Shown piece by piece: positions 51,162 to 61,020 of a stretch of 64,000 bases of DNA. A program made the translations under genes and the position numbers. Each line of letters starts with the position of its first letter. The first letter of the stretch is position 1. Under the pieces are notes generated by a model that had not been told where the DNA came from, searched no databases, and was given only the letters and a program-made list of their open reading frames with translations. The DNA comes from CAJCIY01 sp964245825 (GTDB lineage Bacteria; Actinomycetota; Actinomycetes; Mycobacteriales; CAJCIY01): the NCBI GenBank assembly GCA_964245825.1, contig CAXTNT010000010.1, positions 75,776-139,775 of the forward strand, written 5' to 3'.

Positions 51162-53444
51162 ATGTCGGGACGGCTCGGAGCGCGCTCGCTCGCGGACTGG
51201 CTGCGCAGCTGGTCGGATGCCGAGCTGGCGGCCCTGGTGAGCGCGCGGCCCGACCTGGTCGCCCCGGTGCCCGCCGACCTCGGGGTCCTCGCGACCCGCG
51301 TCGCCGACCGGGTCCACGTCGCCCGCGCGCTGGACGGGCTCGACGCCTTCACGCTGCAGGTCCTGGACGCCGTCCTGCTGCTGCCTGCCCCCGTCGACCC
51401 GACCGCCGTCGCGGAGCTGGTCGGCACCGACGTGACGTCGGCGCTGGCACGGCTCGAGGACCGTGCCCTGATCTGGGACGCGCCCGCGGTCCGCCCGGTC
51501 GCCGGCGCGGCGGCCGCGGTGCCCAGGCCCGCCGGGCTGGGCCGCCCGGCCGGTCAGCTGCTGCGCCGGATCGACCGCTCGCTGCTCGCGGGAATGCTGG
51601 CGGCGCAGGGGCTCCCGCCCACCAGCGACCGGGACGAGGCGACCACCAGGCTGGTCCGGGCGCTGTCGCTGCCGACCGACGCCGACGAGCTGACGGTGCT
51701 GCGGGCGGTGGATGCGGGCGGCGGGATCGGCCAGGTCACGGGGGCGATGGCCAGCCCCGGTCCGGCCGACCACTCACCCGTACGGCGGCTGATCGCGCGA
51801 GGGCTGCTCATCCCGGTCGACGCCGACACGGTGGAGCTTCCGCGCGAGGTGGGCGCCGCCCTGCGCCCGACCCTGCTGACGCCGGTGTCGGCCGTCCCGC
51901 CTGCCCTGGAGGTGTCCGAAGCCCGCGGCGACCTCGACGCGACCGGTGCGCTCGAGGCCAGCGAGGCCGTCCGCCGCACCGCCCTGCTGCTCGGGGCGAT
52001 GGGCGAGGAACCACTGGTCGAACGGAAGTCCGGCGGCCTCGGCGCCCGCGACCTGCGGGCGCTGGCCCGCGCGGCGGGAACCACTGACCAGACGACGGCG
52101 CTGATCGCCGAGATCGCCTACGCAGCAGGGCTAATGGGGCGTACGACGGCGGTGGACGCCTCGTTCGCCCCGACGCACGACGCCGATGCCTGGGAGCGAG
52201 CGGAGCTGCCCGCACGCTGGGAACGGCTGGCCCGGGCGTGGCTGGCCGCGCCGTCGGTGGTGGCCGACGTCGGTGGTCGCGACGACCGGGACGCCGTGGT
52301 CACGGCGCTCGCGCAACAGTCGTACCGGCCGGTCGCCCGGGAGCTGCGGGTCGCTCTGCTGGGCGTGCTCGCCTCGGCCGCCGCGGGTCGCGCGCCGACC
52401 CGCGCGTCGGTGCTGGCGCGGCTCGGCTGGCTGACTCCTCGGCGGGTCGCCGCGTACGCCCCGCTCATCGACGCCACCTTGAGCGAGGCGGCGTTCCTCG
52501 GCGTCGTCGTGGGCGGGGCGATCACCTCCTTCGGGCGCGCCCTGCTCGACGGGACGGGTGACGAGGCGCTGGCGCGGGCGCTCCCCGTGGCCGTCGACCA
52601 CGTGCTGCTGCAGGGCGACCACACCGCGGTGGCGCCCGGGCCGCTGCCGCCCGAGCTGGCCCGCGAGATGGCGCTGGTAGCCGACATCGAGTCCGCCGGC
52701 AGCGCTACGGTCTACCGGTTCACGCCGGCCACCGTGCGCCGTGCGCTGGACGCGGGGCAGAGCGCCGCGGAGGTACAGGCGTTCCTGGCGCGCATCGGCA
52801 GAGGCGCTGTGCCGCAGGGACTCTCGTACCTCGTCGACGACACCGCCCGCCGCCACGGTCTGCTCCGGGCAGGGGCCGCCGGCTCGTACCTGCGCTGCGA
52901 CGACGAGACCCTGCTGGCCGAGGTCGTCTCCGACAGCGGTCTCGAGGGGCTGCGGCTGCGGCGGATCGCCGCGACGGTCCTCGTCTCGCCACTCGGCCCG
53001 GGGCCCGTGGTCGACGGGCTGCGCGCGGCCGGGTACGCACCGGTCGGCGAGCAGGCCGACGGCGTCGTCGCCGTGCTGGGGCGGCCGTCGGCCCGGGCGG
53101 CCCGCGGGGTCGCGCCGAGCTTCCCCGCCCACCGCGAGGGCGACGCCGCGCGCATCGTGGCCAGTCTCCGCGCCGGCGACCGCGCATCGCGGGGGGGCGT
53201 CCGGGGCCTCGTCGGCATCTCCTCGACGCTGGCGATCCTGGAAGGGGCGGCCAGCGACGGCGGTGCGGTGCTGCTCGGGTACGTGAACGCGCAGGGGCAG
53301 GACTCACGGCGGATCGTCGAACCCCAGTCCGTCGCCGGGGGGCTGCTCACCGCGTACGACCACAAGACGCAGGAGCGGCGGTCGTTCGCCCTGCACCGGA
53401 TCACCGACGTCGCGGTGATCGATCCCGGCGACACCGTGGCGTGA
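51162..53444 (+). CDS. Helicase-associated domain protein (XPB partner, actinobacterial)
   Basis: 760 residues. Matches the long actinobacterial helicase-associated protein that in mycobacteria lies beside the XPB helicase gene. RSLADWLRSWSDAELAALVS at the N-terminus and RVHVARALDGLDAFTLQVLD begin a series of winged-helix-like modules. The C-terminal part has TVYRFTPATVRRALDAGQSA, EVQAFLARIGRGAVPQGLSY and LVDDTARRHG, the helicase C-terminal-like domain. It has no Walker motifs of its own. It probably works with XPB, encoded 5 kb downstream, in DNA repair. The start ATG 51162 has no strong ribosome site. Confidence 0.82.
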   Translation: MSGRLGARSLADWLRSWSDAELAALVSARPDLVAPVPADLGVLATRVADRVHVARALDGLDAFTLQVLDAVLLLPAPVDPTAVAELVGTDVTSALARLEDRALIWDAPAVRPVAGAAAAVPRPAGLGRPAGQLLRRIDRSLLAGMLAAQGLPPTSDRDEATTRLVRALSLPTDADELTVLRAVDAGGGIGQVTGAMASPGPADHSPVRRLIARGLLIPVDADTVELPREVGAALRPTLLTPVSAVPPALEVSEARGDLDATGALEASEAVRRTALLLGAMGEEPLVERKSGGLGARDLRALARAAGTTDQTTALIAEIAYAAGLMGRTTAVDASFAPTHDADAWERAELPARWERLARAWLAAPSVVADVGGRDDRDAVVTALAQQSYRPVARELRVALLGVLASAAAGRAPTRASVLARLGWLTPRRVAAYAPLIDATLSEAAFLGVVVGGAITSFGRALLDGTGDEALARALPVAVDHVLLQGDHTAVAPGPLPPELAREMALVADIESAGSATVYRFTPATVRRALDAGQSAAEVQAFLARIGRGAVPQGLSYLVDDTARRHGLLRAGAAGSYLRCDDETLLAEVVSDSGLEGLRLRRIAATVLVSPLGPGPVVDGLRAAGYAPVGEQADGVVAVLGRPSARAARGVAPSFPAHREGDAARIVASLRAGDRASRGGVRGLVGISSTLAILEGAASDGGAVLLGYVNAQGQDSRRIVEPQSVAGGLLTAYDHKTQERRSFALHRITDVAVIDPGDTVA

Positions 53445-53493
53445 CCGCCCGGAGACCCCCTGCGCTGGCGCGATTCGGGCTAGCCTCGCGATC

Positions 53494-54360
53494 GTGACGC
53501 ACTGGACCGCCGCCGACATCCCCGACCAGACCGGGCGGATCGCCGTCGTCACCGGCGCCAACAGCGGCCTCGGCCTGATCACCGCCCGGGAGCTGGCCCG
53601 CAAGGGTGCGCACGTCGTCCTCGCCTGCCGCGACACCGCCAAGGGCGAGCGAGCGGCGGCCGACCTGCCCGGCGACGGCGAGGTGCGCGCGCTCGACCTC
53701 GCCGACCTGGCGAGCGTCCGGGCGTTCGCCGACGGGCTGGACCGCGTGGACGTGCTGGTCAACAACGCCGGTCTGATGGCGGTGCCGCTGTCCCGTACGG
53801 CCGACGGCTTCGAGATGCAGATCGGCACCAACCATCTCGGGCACTTCGCCCTGTCCGGTCTGCTCGCCGGCCGCGTCACCGACCGCGTCGTGACGGTCTC
53901 GAGCATGGGTCACCGGCTGGGTCGGGTGTCGCTCTCGGACCTGAACTGGGAGCGGCGCCGCTACCAACGGTGGCTCGCCTACGGTCAGTCGAAGCTCGCC
54001 AACCTGCTCTTCACGTACGAGCTGCAGCGCCGCCACGCCGCGGGATCGCCTGTGCCACAGGCGTTCGCGGCCCATCCCGGCTACTCGAGGACCAACCTCA
54101 ACGGACACACCGGCACGCTGCTGGACCGGATCACCCCGCTCGCCGACCGGCTGCTGGCGCAGAGCGCCGAGATGGGAGCGCTGCCGACGCTGATGGCGGC
54201 GACCGCCGACCTACCCGGTGGCTCGTACCTCGGCCCCGGCGGCCCGGCCGAGCAGCGCGGCTACCCCGAGCTCGTCGGCTCGAACAAGGCCAGTCGGGAC
54301 GCGGCCACCATGACCGGCCTCTGGGCGCTGTCGGAAGAGCTCACCGGCGTCTCCTACTGA
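53494..54360 (+). CDS. Short-chain dehydrogenase/reductase (SDR)
   Basis: 288 residues from GTG. IAVVTGANSGLGLITARELA is the NAD(P) loop, VDVLVNNAGLMAVPLSRTAD the NNAG block, VVTVSSMGHRLGRVSL the Ser, and YGQSKLANLLFTYELQRR the Tyr-x3-Lys pair. It resembles the retinol dehydrogenase/WWOX-like (atypical classical) subgroup with a downstream PGYSRTNLNGH. Oxidises or reduces an alcohol/carbonyl of unknown nature. It lies 49 bases after the helicase-associated gene. Confidence 0.88.
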   Translation: MTHWTAADIPDQTGRIAVVTGANSGLGLITARELARKGAHVVLACRDTAKGERAAADLPGDGEVRALDLADLASVRAFADGLDRVDVLVNNAGLMAVPLSRTADGFEMQIGTNHLGHFALSGLLAGRVTDRVVTVSSMGHRLGRVSLSDLNWERRRYQRWLAYGQSKLANLLFTYELQRRHAAGSPVPQAFAAHPGYSRTNLNGHTGTLLDRITPLADRLLAQSAEMGALPTLMAATADLPGGSYLGPGGPAEQRGYPELVGSNKASRDAATMTGLWALSEELTGVSY

Positions 54361-54458
54361 CGTCCGGCGTCACGGCATCGAGCCGGCCGCATCCGGTGTC
54401 AGCCGGGGTCTCCCGCGGCGACGGCCGGGGCGGACCGCCTCGTGGTTACGCTCCGGCG

Positions 54459-57400
54459 GTGCAGGCGTGTCCCGAGTGCGAGAGCGAGAATCCCCACGGC
54501 AGCCGGTTCTGCGGCGCGTGCGGCGGCGTGCTGACACAGGTCTGTGCCGCGTGCGGAGCCGCCGCGACTGCCGACCAGCGCTTCTGCGGCCAGTGCGGGA
54601 CGGCGCTGGCCGCGCCGCAGCCCGTGCGGGTCCCGATCGCCGAGAGGCGCCTGTGCTCGTTGCTCTTCTGCGACCTCGTCGGCTTCACCACCTTGTCGGA
54701 GGGGCGCGACCCCGAGGAGGTCCGGGAGCTGCTGTCCCGGTACTTCGAGGCGGCCCGCACCATCGTTCGACGGTACGGGGGTGTGGTCGAGAAGTTCATC
54801 GGCGACGCGGTCATGGCCGTCTGGGGGACGCCGGTCGCGGTGGAGAACGACGCCGAACGCTGCGTCCGCGCCGCCCTCGACCTCGTGGCCGCCGTGGCGC
54901 AGCTGGGCATCGACGCGGGCGTGGCCGGACTCGCCGCACGGGCCGGCGTCGTCACGGGAGAGGTCGCGGTGACCGTCGGGGCGGCCATGGAGGGCATGGT
55001 CGCCGGAGACGCCGTGAACACAGCGGCGCGGGTCCAGTCCGCGGCGGCGCCGGGCACCGTCCTGGTGGGCGAGACGACCCGTCGGCTGGTCGAGGGCGCG
55101 ATCGGCTTCGTCGACGCCGGGACGCGCCGGCTCAAGGGCAAGGCCGAGGAGCAACGCCTCTGGCAGGCCACCCGGGTGCTGTCCGGCATCGGCGGCTCCC
55201 AACGGGTCGACGGGCTCGAGGCCCCGGTGATCGGGCGGGGCCCGGAGTTGCGCCTGATCAAGGAGTCGTTCCACGCCAGCGTCGACCGCCGCGTACCTCG
55301 ACTGCTGCTGGTCACCGGTGCCGCGGGCGTCGGCAAGTCCCGGTTGGGCTGGGAGTTCGAAAAGTACGTCGACGGGTTGGCCGCCTCGCTTCTCTGGCAT
55401 CGGGGTCGCTGCCTGACCTATGGCGACGGCGTCGGTTTCTGGGCGCTCGCCGAGATCGTGCGTCAGCGCCTCGGGATCGCCGAGGAGGACTCGGTCGAGG
55501 TGGCCGCCGGCCGGCTCGACAGTGGTCTTGCGGAGTTGGTCCCCGACCCGACGGTGCGGGAGTACGTGGCACCGAGACTCGCGCGCCTGCTGGGCACCAG
55601 CCTTGACCCGGAGGTCCTCGGACGCGAGGAGCTGTTCGCCGGCTGGCGCCTGTTCGTGGAGAGCCTCGCCGCCCGGGCCCCCGTCGTCCTGCTGATCGAG
55701 GACGCCCAGCACGCCGATCCCGCCCTGCTGGAGTTCCTGGATCACCTCCTCGACTGGATCCGTGACCTGCCCGTCTTCGTGCTGGTGCTGGCCCGGCCGG
55801 AGCTCCCGGGTCGGCCCACGTTCGGCGTCGGCCGCAATCGGACCATCCTGCGGCTGGACCCCCTCGACGCCGCGTCGATGGACGAGCTGGTCGACGCCCT
55901 CGTTCCCGGCACGCCCGACCCCGCCCGGCGCGTGATCACCGCGCGGGCACAGGGCATCCCGCTGTACGCGGTCGAGACGGTGCGCTCGCTCATCGACCGC
56001 GACATCGTCGTGCCGTCCGGGGGCCACTACCGACTGGTCGGCGACGTGGGCCAGCTCACCGTCCCCGACAGCCTGCACGCCCTGCTGGCCGCGCGACTCG
56101 ACGCGCTGCCCGCCGAGGTGCGCGCCGTTGCCGCCGACGCCGCCGTGCTGGGCACCACCTTCTCGGCGGAGTCGGTCCTGGCGGTGTCCGGAGGCGATCT
56201 GCCCGAGGTCACCAGGGCGTTGGCCGAGCTCCTGCGTCGCGACGTGCTCGAGATCGTCGCGGACCCGCTCTCGCCCGAGCGCGGGAGCTACGGGTTCGCG
56301 CAGCAGTTGCTGCGCCAGGTCGCCTACGACACTCTCTCCCGTCGGGATCGCAAGGCTCGTCACCTGGCCGCCGCCGTCCACCTGCGCGATGCCTTCGCCG
56401 GGGACGGGGAGGAGTTCATCGATGCCATCGCCCGTCACTACGTCGATGCCCTCGCCGCCGTACCCGACGATCCGGACGTCCCGGAGCTGCACGGCCTGGC
56501 CGTCGCCGCGCTGAACCGTGCCGGGGAACGGGGCCTGCGCACCGGCGCCACCCGCCGGGCCGGGGATGCCTTCGCTGCCGCGGCGGAACTGCTGGAACGG
56601 TCGGGTGGCGGCGAGTCGGAGCTGGACGCCGCGGCACTCTGGGAACGGGCCGCGGCCGCCGCTCTGGACGGTGCGGCCCGGGAGGAGGGCCTGCGCGCAG
56701 CCACCCGGGCCCAGCAGCTCTACGCCAAGCATCGCCGGGCCCGGGACGAGGCGCGCGCACACATCCAGGTGGCCCGGGCACTCCGCGAGCACGGTCGGCT
56801 CAGCGAGGGACGTGCCGTCCTGCTGGGGGCTGTCGAGGTGCTGCGCGCCGACCCCGATGTCGCGACGGTGCGAGCCCTCAACGGGCTGGCCACCCTGGAG
56901 CTGTTCGCCGGACCGGACCTCCCCGGGCCGGCACCCGACGTCGGGGCCGTCACCTTCGAGGCACTGGCGTTGGCGCAGGACCTGGCCCTTCCCCTGGACG
57001 AGATCACCAGCGCGTTGATCCTGCGTGGGATCTACCAGACCACCCGTGGGCGACTGCCGGAGGCGTGGGCCTACCTCGGCGAGGCGGCTCGACTCGCCGA
57101 GAACAGCGGGCACGCGCGCAACCTCGCGCGCGCCTTGGCCAACCTGGCGGACGCCCTCGGCCCGGCCGATCCTGCCACCTCGGCGACGGTCGCCGCCCGC
57201 GCCGCCGATGTCGCGCGACGCGTCGGCATGCGCCGCGACTTGGGGATCGCCCGGGTCAACGAGATCTTCGCGCGCATCAACCTGGGCGAATGGCACGAGG
57301 CACGGATGCTGGGCGTCCAGGCGATCGACGAGGACGGGCTGGGCGGCGAGGAGTTCATCGTGTCGCTCGTGGCCTTCACCGAGGCCCTCCGGGGCGAGGC

Positions 57401-57968
57401 CGCCGCGGCCGAGTCACGGCTGGCCAGGCTGGTGACGTCACCGACCAGCGAGGACAGCCAGGACCGTGCCGGGTACGCCCTGGCCGCCGCGCATCTCGCC
57501 CTGCTCGACGACCCGTCGGCGGCCCGGATCCACGCGCAGGCGGCCCTCGACCGGGTGGACGGCCTGGGGATCAACCACGACCTGGTGCGGTGGACCTGGC
57601 CGGTGGCCGCCCGCGCGGCACACGCGGTCGGGGACGCCGACGACGTCCGCCGCCTGATCGCGATGCTGGACGGCTACCGACCCGGGCAGCTGGCCCCGCT
57701 CCAGCGGGCCGAACGAACGCTCGCCGCGGCGCGGCTGGAGGCGGGCACCCCGGCCGCCACGGAGCTGTTCGCCGACGCGATCACCCACGAGCGGACGGAC
57801 GGGACGCCGTACCACCTGGCGGGAGCACTGCTCGACCAGGCCGACCATCTGCGCGCGGTCGGTCGACCGGTCGAGGCCTCCGTCCGGGAAGCCGAGGACA
57901 TCGCCGCGCACCTCGGTTGCCGACCACTGACCGAGCGAGCCGCCCGAGGCACGGCGACGGTTCGCTAG
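54459..57968 (+). CDS. Zinc-ribbon/adenylate cyclase/AAA ATPase/TPR regulator
   Basis: 1169 residues from GTG 54459. Two zinc ribbons (CPEC...CGAC and CAAC...CGQC, about residues 4-50) come first. A class III cyclase follows (about 60-215) with metal residues D72 and D116, substrate Lys112, and the catalytic pair N187/R191, so it should make cAMP. Then comes an AAA/NB-ARC-like ATPase with GAAGVGKSR (Lys293) and VVLLIEDAQHADPALLEFLD, and a long TPR-like C-terminus. Such multidomain proteins sense signals and regulate transcription or kinases. It converges on a small cNMP-binding protein gene, with the stop codons overlapping in CTAG. Confidence 0.9.
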   Translation: MQACPECESENPHGSRFCGACGGVLTQVCAACGAAATADQRFCGQCGTALAAPQPVRVPIAERRLCSLLFCDLVGFTTLSEGRDPEEVRELLSRYFEAARTIVRRYGGVVEKFIGDAVMAVWGTPVAVENDAERCVRAALDLVAAVAQLGIDAGVAGLAARAGVVTGEVAVTVGAAMEGMVAGDAVNTAARVQSAAAPGTVLVGETTRRLVEGAIGFVDAGTRRLKGKAEEQRLWQATRVLSGIGGSQRVDGLEAPVIGRGPELRLIKESFHASVDRRVPRLLLVTGAAGVGKSRLGWEFEKYVDGLAASLLWHRGRCLTYGDGVGFWALAEIVRQRLGIAEEDSVEVAAGRLDSGLAELVPDPTVREYVAPRLARLLGTSLDPEVLGREELFAGWRLFVESLAARAPVVLLIEDAQHADPALLEFLDHLLDWIRDLPVFVLVLARPELPGRPTFGVGRNRTILRLDPLDAASMDELVDALVPGTPDPARRVITARAQGIPLYAVETVRSLIDRDIVVPSGGHYRLVGDVGQLTVPDSLHALLAARLDALPAEVRAVAADAAVLGTTFSAESVLAVSGGDLPEVTRALAELLRRDVLEIVADPLSPERGSYGFAQQLLRQVAYDTLSRRDRKARHLAAAVHLRDAFAGDGEEFIDAIARHYVDALAAVPDDPDVPELHGLAVAALNRAGERGLRTGATRRAGDAFAAAAELLERSGGGESELDAAALWERAAAAALDGAAREEGLRAATRAQQLYAKHRRARDEARAHIQVARALREHGRLSEGRAVLLGAVEVLRADPDVATVRALNGLATLELFAGPDLPGPAPDVGAVTFEALALAQDLALPLDEITSALILRGIYQTTRGRLPEAWAYLGEAARLAENSGHARNLARALANLADALGPADPATSATVAARAADVARRVGMRRDLGIARVNEIFARINLGEWHEARMLGVQAIDEDGLGGEEFIVSLVAFTEALRGEAAAAESRLARLVTSPTSEDSQDRAGYALAAAHLALLDDPSAARIHAQAALDRVDGLGINHDLVRWTWPVAARAAHAVGDADDVRRLIAMLDGYRPGQLAPLQRAERTLAAARLEAGTPAATELFADAITHERTDGTPYHLAGALLDQADHLRAVGRPVEASVREAEDIAAHLGCRPLTERAARGTATVR

Positions 57969-58378
57969 GCCTTCTCGGAGTTGCGCAACCGGGTGCACAG
58001 CGTCATCAGCATCGCCTTGCTGACCTCGGGCTCGCTGTCGAGGACCGGCTTGAACTGCCACGAGACGATCGACACCGTGGTCACCGGTGAGTCCGCGACG
58101 ACGGTCGCGGATCTCGGCTTCCCGTCGATCAGGGACACCTCACCGAAGTAGTCGCCGACGGTCATCGACGGCCGGCTCTCCCCGTGCACGGTGACCGAGA
58201 CGGTCCCCTGGGTGATGATGTGCAGCCCCATGCCGTCGTCGCCCTCGGCGGCGATGGCCTTGCCCTCCGCATGGTTCACCAGCCGCGCGACGCCGGCGAC
58301 CCGGTTCAGCGCCTTCGCGCTCAAGCCGGCGAACAGGTCGGTCGCCTCCAGCGCGTCGACGATGGTCTGGTCTGCCAT
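57965..58378 (-). CDS. Cyclic nucleotide-binding domain protein
   Basis: 137 residues from ATG. One cNMP-binding (Crp-like) domain: ATDLFAGLSAKALNRVAGVA, AIAAEGDDGMGLHIITQGTV and VGDYFGEVSLIDGKPRSATV, the last being the phosphate-binding cassette with Gly-Glu and Arg. It has no helix-turn-helix DNA-binding domain, so it is a ligand-binding module, not a Crp regulator. It lies tail-to-tail with the cyclase gene (overlap of 4 bases), so it may sense the cAMP made by that enzyme. Confidence 0.88.
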   Translation of the reverse strand: MADQTIVDALEATDLFAGLSAKALNRVAGVARLVNHAEGKAIAAEGDDGMGLHIITQGTVSVTVHGESRPSMTVGDYFGEVSLIDGKPRSATVVADSPVTTVSIVSWQFKPVLDSEPEVSKAMLMTLCTRLRNSEKA

Positions 58379-58518
58379 GAGTGTCCCCTCGCGCGGCGAT
58401 CCCGGTCTGCGGAGAGTAGCGGTACTCGTCCGCCGCGTCATCGACCGAGGTCGCCGTACCCGGGCCTTCGGGAAGCCGCCGGCGCGCCCCGTGGTTGGGA
58501 GGCTGGGATGATGAGCCG

Positions 58519-60162
58519 GTGACCGATGGACCCCTGATCGTCCAGTCCGACAAGACGGTGCTGCTGGAGGTCGACCACCCGCTGGCCGCCGAGGCGCGGC
58601 AGGCGATCGCCCCGTTCGCCGAACTCGAGCGCTCCCCCGAGCACATCCACACCTACCGGCTCACCCCGCTCGGGCTCTGGAACGCCCGCGCCGCCGGGCA
58701 CGACGCCGAGCAGGTGGTGGACGCGCTCGTCCGGTTCGCCCGGTACGCCGTCCCGCACGCCCTGCTGGTGGACGTTGCCGAGACGATGGACCGCTACGGC
58801 CGGCTGCGGCTGGAGAACGACCCCGTGCACGGGCTGGTGCTGCGTACCGCCGACCGTGCCGTCCTGGCCGAGGTGGTCCGCAACAAGAAGGCGGCACCGC
58901 TGTTCGGGGAGCGGCTCGACGAGGACACGATCGTCGTCCACCCCTCCGAGCGCGGGCGGCTCAAGCAGGTGCTGCTGAAGATCGGGTGGCCGGCCGAGGA
59001 CCTCGCCGGGTACGTCGACGGCGAGGCCCACCCGATCGCCCTGCGCGACCACGAGGGCTGGGACCTGCGCGCGTACCAGCACGAGGCGGTCGAGAACTTC
59101 TTCCACGGCGGCTCTGGGGTGGTGGTCCTGCCGTGCGGCGCGGGCAAGACCGTCGTGGGCGCGGCCGCGATGGCCCGGCAGTCCGCGACCACCCTGATCC
59201 TGGTGACCAACACGGTGTCGGTACGGCAGTGGAAGCACGAGCTGATGCGCTTCACGTCGCTGAGCGAGGAGGAGATCGGCGAGTACTCGGGCGAGCGCAA
59301 GGAGATCCGGCCGGTCACGATTGCCACGTACCAGGTGATGACGGCGCGACGGCAGGGCAGCTACCGCCACCTCGAGCTGTTCGACGCGCGCGACTGGGGC
59401 CTGATCATCTACGACGAGGTGCACCTGCTGCCGGCGCCGGTGTTCCGGATGACCGCCGACATCCAGTCGCGGCGGCGGCTCGGGCTGACCGCGACCCTGG
59501 TCCGCGAGGACGGCCGCGAGGGCGACGTCTTCAGCCTCATCGGCCCGAAGCGGTACGACGCGCCGTGGAAGGACATCGAGGCGCAGGGCTACATCGCGCC
59601 GGCGACCTGCACGGAGGTACGGGTCACTCTCACCGACGCCGAGCGGATGACGTACGCGACGGCCGAGCCGGAGGAGCGCTACCGCGTCGGCGCGACGGCC
59701 CATACCAAGATCGCCGTCGTCAAGCGGCTGGTCGAGAACCACGGCACCGACCGGACGCTGGTGATCGGTGCGTACCTCGACCAGCTGGAGGAGCTCGGCG
59801 CTGCCCTCGACGCGCCGATCATCCAGGGCTCGACCCGCACCGCCGAGCGCGAGCGGCTCTACGAGTCGTTCCGGGCCGGCGAGATCACCCGCCTCGTCGT
59901 GTCGAAGGTGGCCAACTTCTCGATCGACCTGCCGGAGGCGACGGTGGCGATCCAGGTCAGCGGGACCTTCGGCTCCCGGCAGGAGGAGGCGCAGCGGCTG
60001 GGGCGGGTGCTGCGGCCCAAGGCCGACGGGCACTCCGCGCACTTCTACAGCGTGGTGAGCCGCGACACCCTCGACCAGGACTACGCCGCACACCGCCAGC
60101 GCTTCCTGGCCGAACAGGGCTATGCGTACACCATCGTCGACGCGGACGAGCTGCCTGCCTGA
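58519..60162 (+). CDS. XPB/Rad25 family DNA repair helicase
   Basis: 547 residues from GTG 58519. The N-terminal damage-recognition region begins GPLIVQSDKTVLLEVDHPLA. The helicase core has PCGAGKTVVG (Walker A, Lys210), LIIYDEVHLLPA (DEVH at 299-302), RRRLGLTATLVREDGREGD (motif III and the RED motif), and QRLGRVLRPKADGHSAHFYS (motif VI). It is the bacterial homologue of the TFIIH helicase and unwinds damaged DNA. Its usual partner, the helicase-associated protein, is encoded 5 kb upstream. Downstream lie a 14-bp tandem repeat and alkB. Confidence 0.93.
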   Translation: MTDGPLIVQSDKTVLLEVDHPLAAEARQAIAPFAELERSPEHIHTYRLTPLGLWNARAAGHDAEQVVDALVRFARYAVPHALLVDVAETMDRYGRLRLENDPVHGLVLRTADRAVLAEVVRNKKAAPLFGERLDEDTIVVHPSERGRLKQVLLKIGWPAEDLAGYVDGEAHPIALRDHEGWDLRAYQHEAVENFFHGGSGVVVLPCGAGKTVVGAAAMARQSATTLILVTNTVSVRQWKHELMRFTSLSEEEIGEYSGERKEIRPVTIATYQVMTARRQGSYRHLELFDARDWGLIIYDEVHLLPAPVFRMTADIQSRRRLGLTATLVREDGREGDVFSLIGPKRYDAPWKDIEAQGYIAPATCTEVRVTLTDAERMTYATAEPEERYRVGATAHTKIAVVKRLVENHGTDRTLVIGAYLDQLEELGAALDAPIIQGSTRTAERERLYESFRAGEITRLVVSKVANFSIDLPEATVAIQVSGTFGSRQEEAQRLGRVLRPKADGHSAHFYSVVSRDTLDQDYAAHRQRFLAEQGYAYTIVDADELPA

Positions 60163-60188
60163 CCCCATCCGCGCGAGGGGGCGATGGC

Positions 60189-60258
60189 GAGCGGCTTGGT
60201 TCGAGCGGCTTGGCTCGAGCGGCTTGGCTCGAGCGGCTCGGCTCGACCGGCTTGGCTC
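60189..60258. repeat. 14-bp tandem repeat, five copies
   Basis: Five consecutive units of GAGCGGCTTGGCTC with four single-base changes between copies. They lie 27 bases after the XPB stop and 84 bases before alkB. In the frame reading out of XPB they would spell AAWLERLGSSGLAR-like sequence, but the XPB stop is upstream. No promoter or hairpin is evident inside. Confidence 0.8.
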
Positions 60259-60341
60259 GACAGCCGCGTCCGAAAGGCCGTCCCTCCGCGCTCCGGTGAT
60301 CGAAAGGTCGCGATGTCGCTGCTGGGCTCTAGCCTCCGACC

Positions 60342-60950
60342 GTGGACGTCGAACGCATCGCACTCGACGAGTGGTCGTGGGTGGATGTCGCCCGGGGCCT
60401 GGTCGCCGACGCCGACCGGGTCTGTGCCGAGCTCCTGGCGCAGGTCCCCTGGCGGCGCGGGGAGATCTACCGGTACGACCATGCCAGCGCGCAGAACTAC
60501 TCGTACGGCACCGTCCGCAACGCCGCCGCCCACCCGGCGTTGCTGGTGACGCACAAGGCGCTGCGGGCGCACTACGGCCGCGAGATGGTCGGCCCGACCC
60601 TCGTGCACTACGCCCACGGGCGCGAGGCGATGGGCGTGCACCGTGACACCGACCTGCGCTGGCTCGACGAGACGCTCATCGGCATCCTGTCGCTCGGCGC
60701 GCAGCGGCCGTTCGTGCTGCGGCACAAGACCTCCCGCGACGGCGAGCCGGTCATCGACGTCAGCCCCGCGGGCGGCGACCTCCTGGTGATGGGTGGTCGA
60801 GCCCAGGCCGACTGGCTCCACGGCGTGCCGACGGCGCCCTCGGTCACTTCGCCGCGCATCAGCGCCCAGTGGCGCTGGACCTCGAAGACCGGCCGCCCCC
60901 AGACCGGCGGTGGCTACGGTGCACCCAGGCGATACGGGCACGGGCTCTGA
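60342..60950 (+). CDS. alkB: 2-oxoglutarate/Fe(II)-dependent AlkB-like dioxygenase
   Basis: 202 residues from GTG. AlkB removes methyl groups from DNA or RNA by oxidation. The iron site is His100 and Asp102 in VHRDTD and His160 in DWLHGVP; 2-oxoglutarate contacts are Arg172 and Arg178 in RISAQWRW (RxxxxxR). YGTVRNAAAHPALLV and LRHKTSRDGEPVIDVSPAGG are the nucleotide-recognition loops. It is an oxidative demethylase encoded next to the XPB helicase, so the two form a repair pair. Confidence 0.9.
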   Translation: MDVERIALDEWSWVDVARGLVADADRVCAELLAQVPWRRGEIYRYDHASAQNYSYGTVRNAAAHPALLVTHKALRAHYGREMVGPTLVHYAHGREAMGVHRDTDLRWLDETLIGILSLGAQRPFVLRHKTSRDGEPVIDVSPAGGDLLVMGGRAQADWLHGVPTAPSVTSPRISAQWRWTSKTGRPQTGGGYGAPRRYGHGL

Positions 60951-61020
60951 GCGGCCGGCCACCCGGAGCGCACGCAGGACTCCGAGGATGGAGCGGTTCT
61001 GGTGCAGCCGCCCCGCACGG

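Noticed and set aside
54399..57296. A 965-codon open frame opposite the cyclase gene
   Set aside because: Antisense shadow: its composition is Gly/Gln/Arg/His-biased and the cyclase on the other strand is certain.
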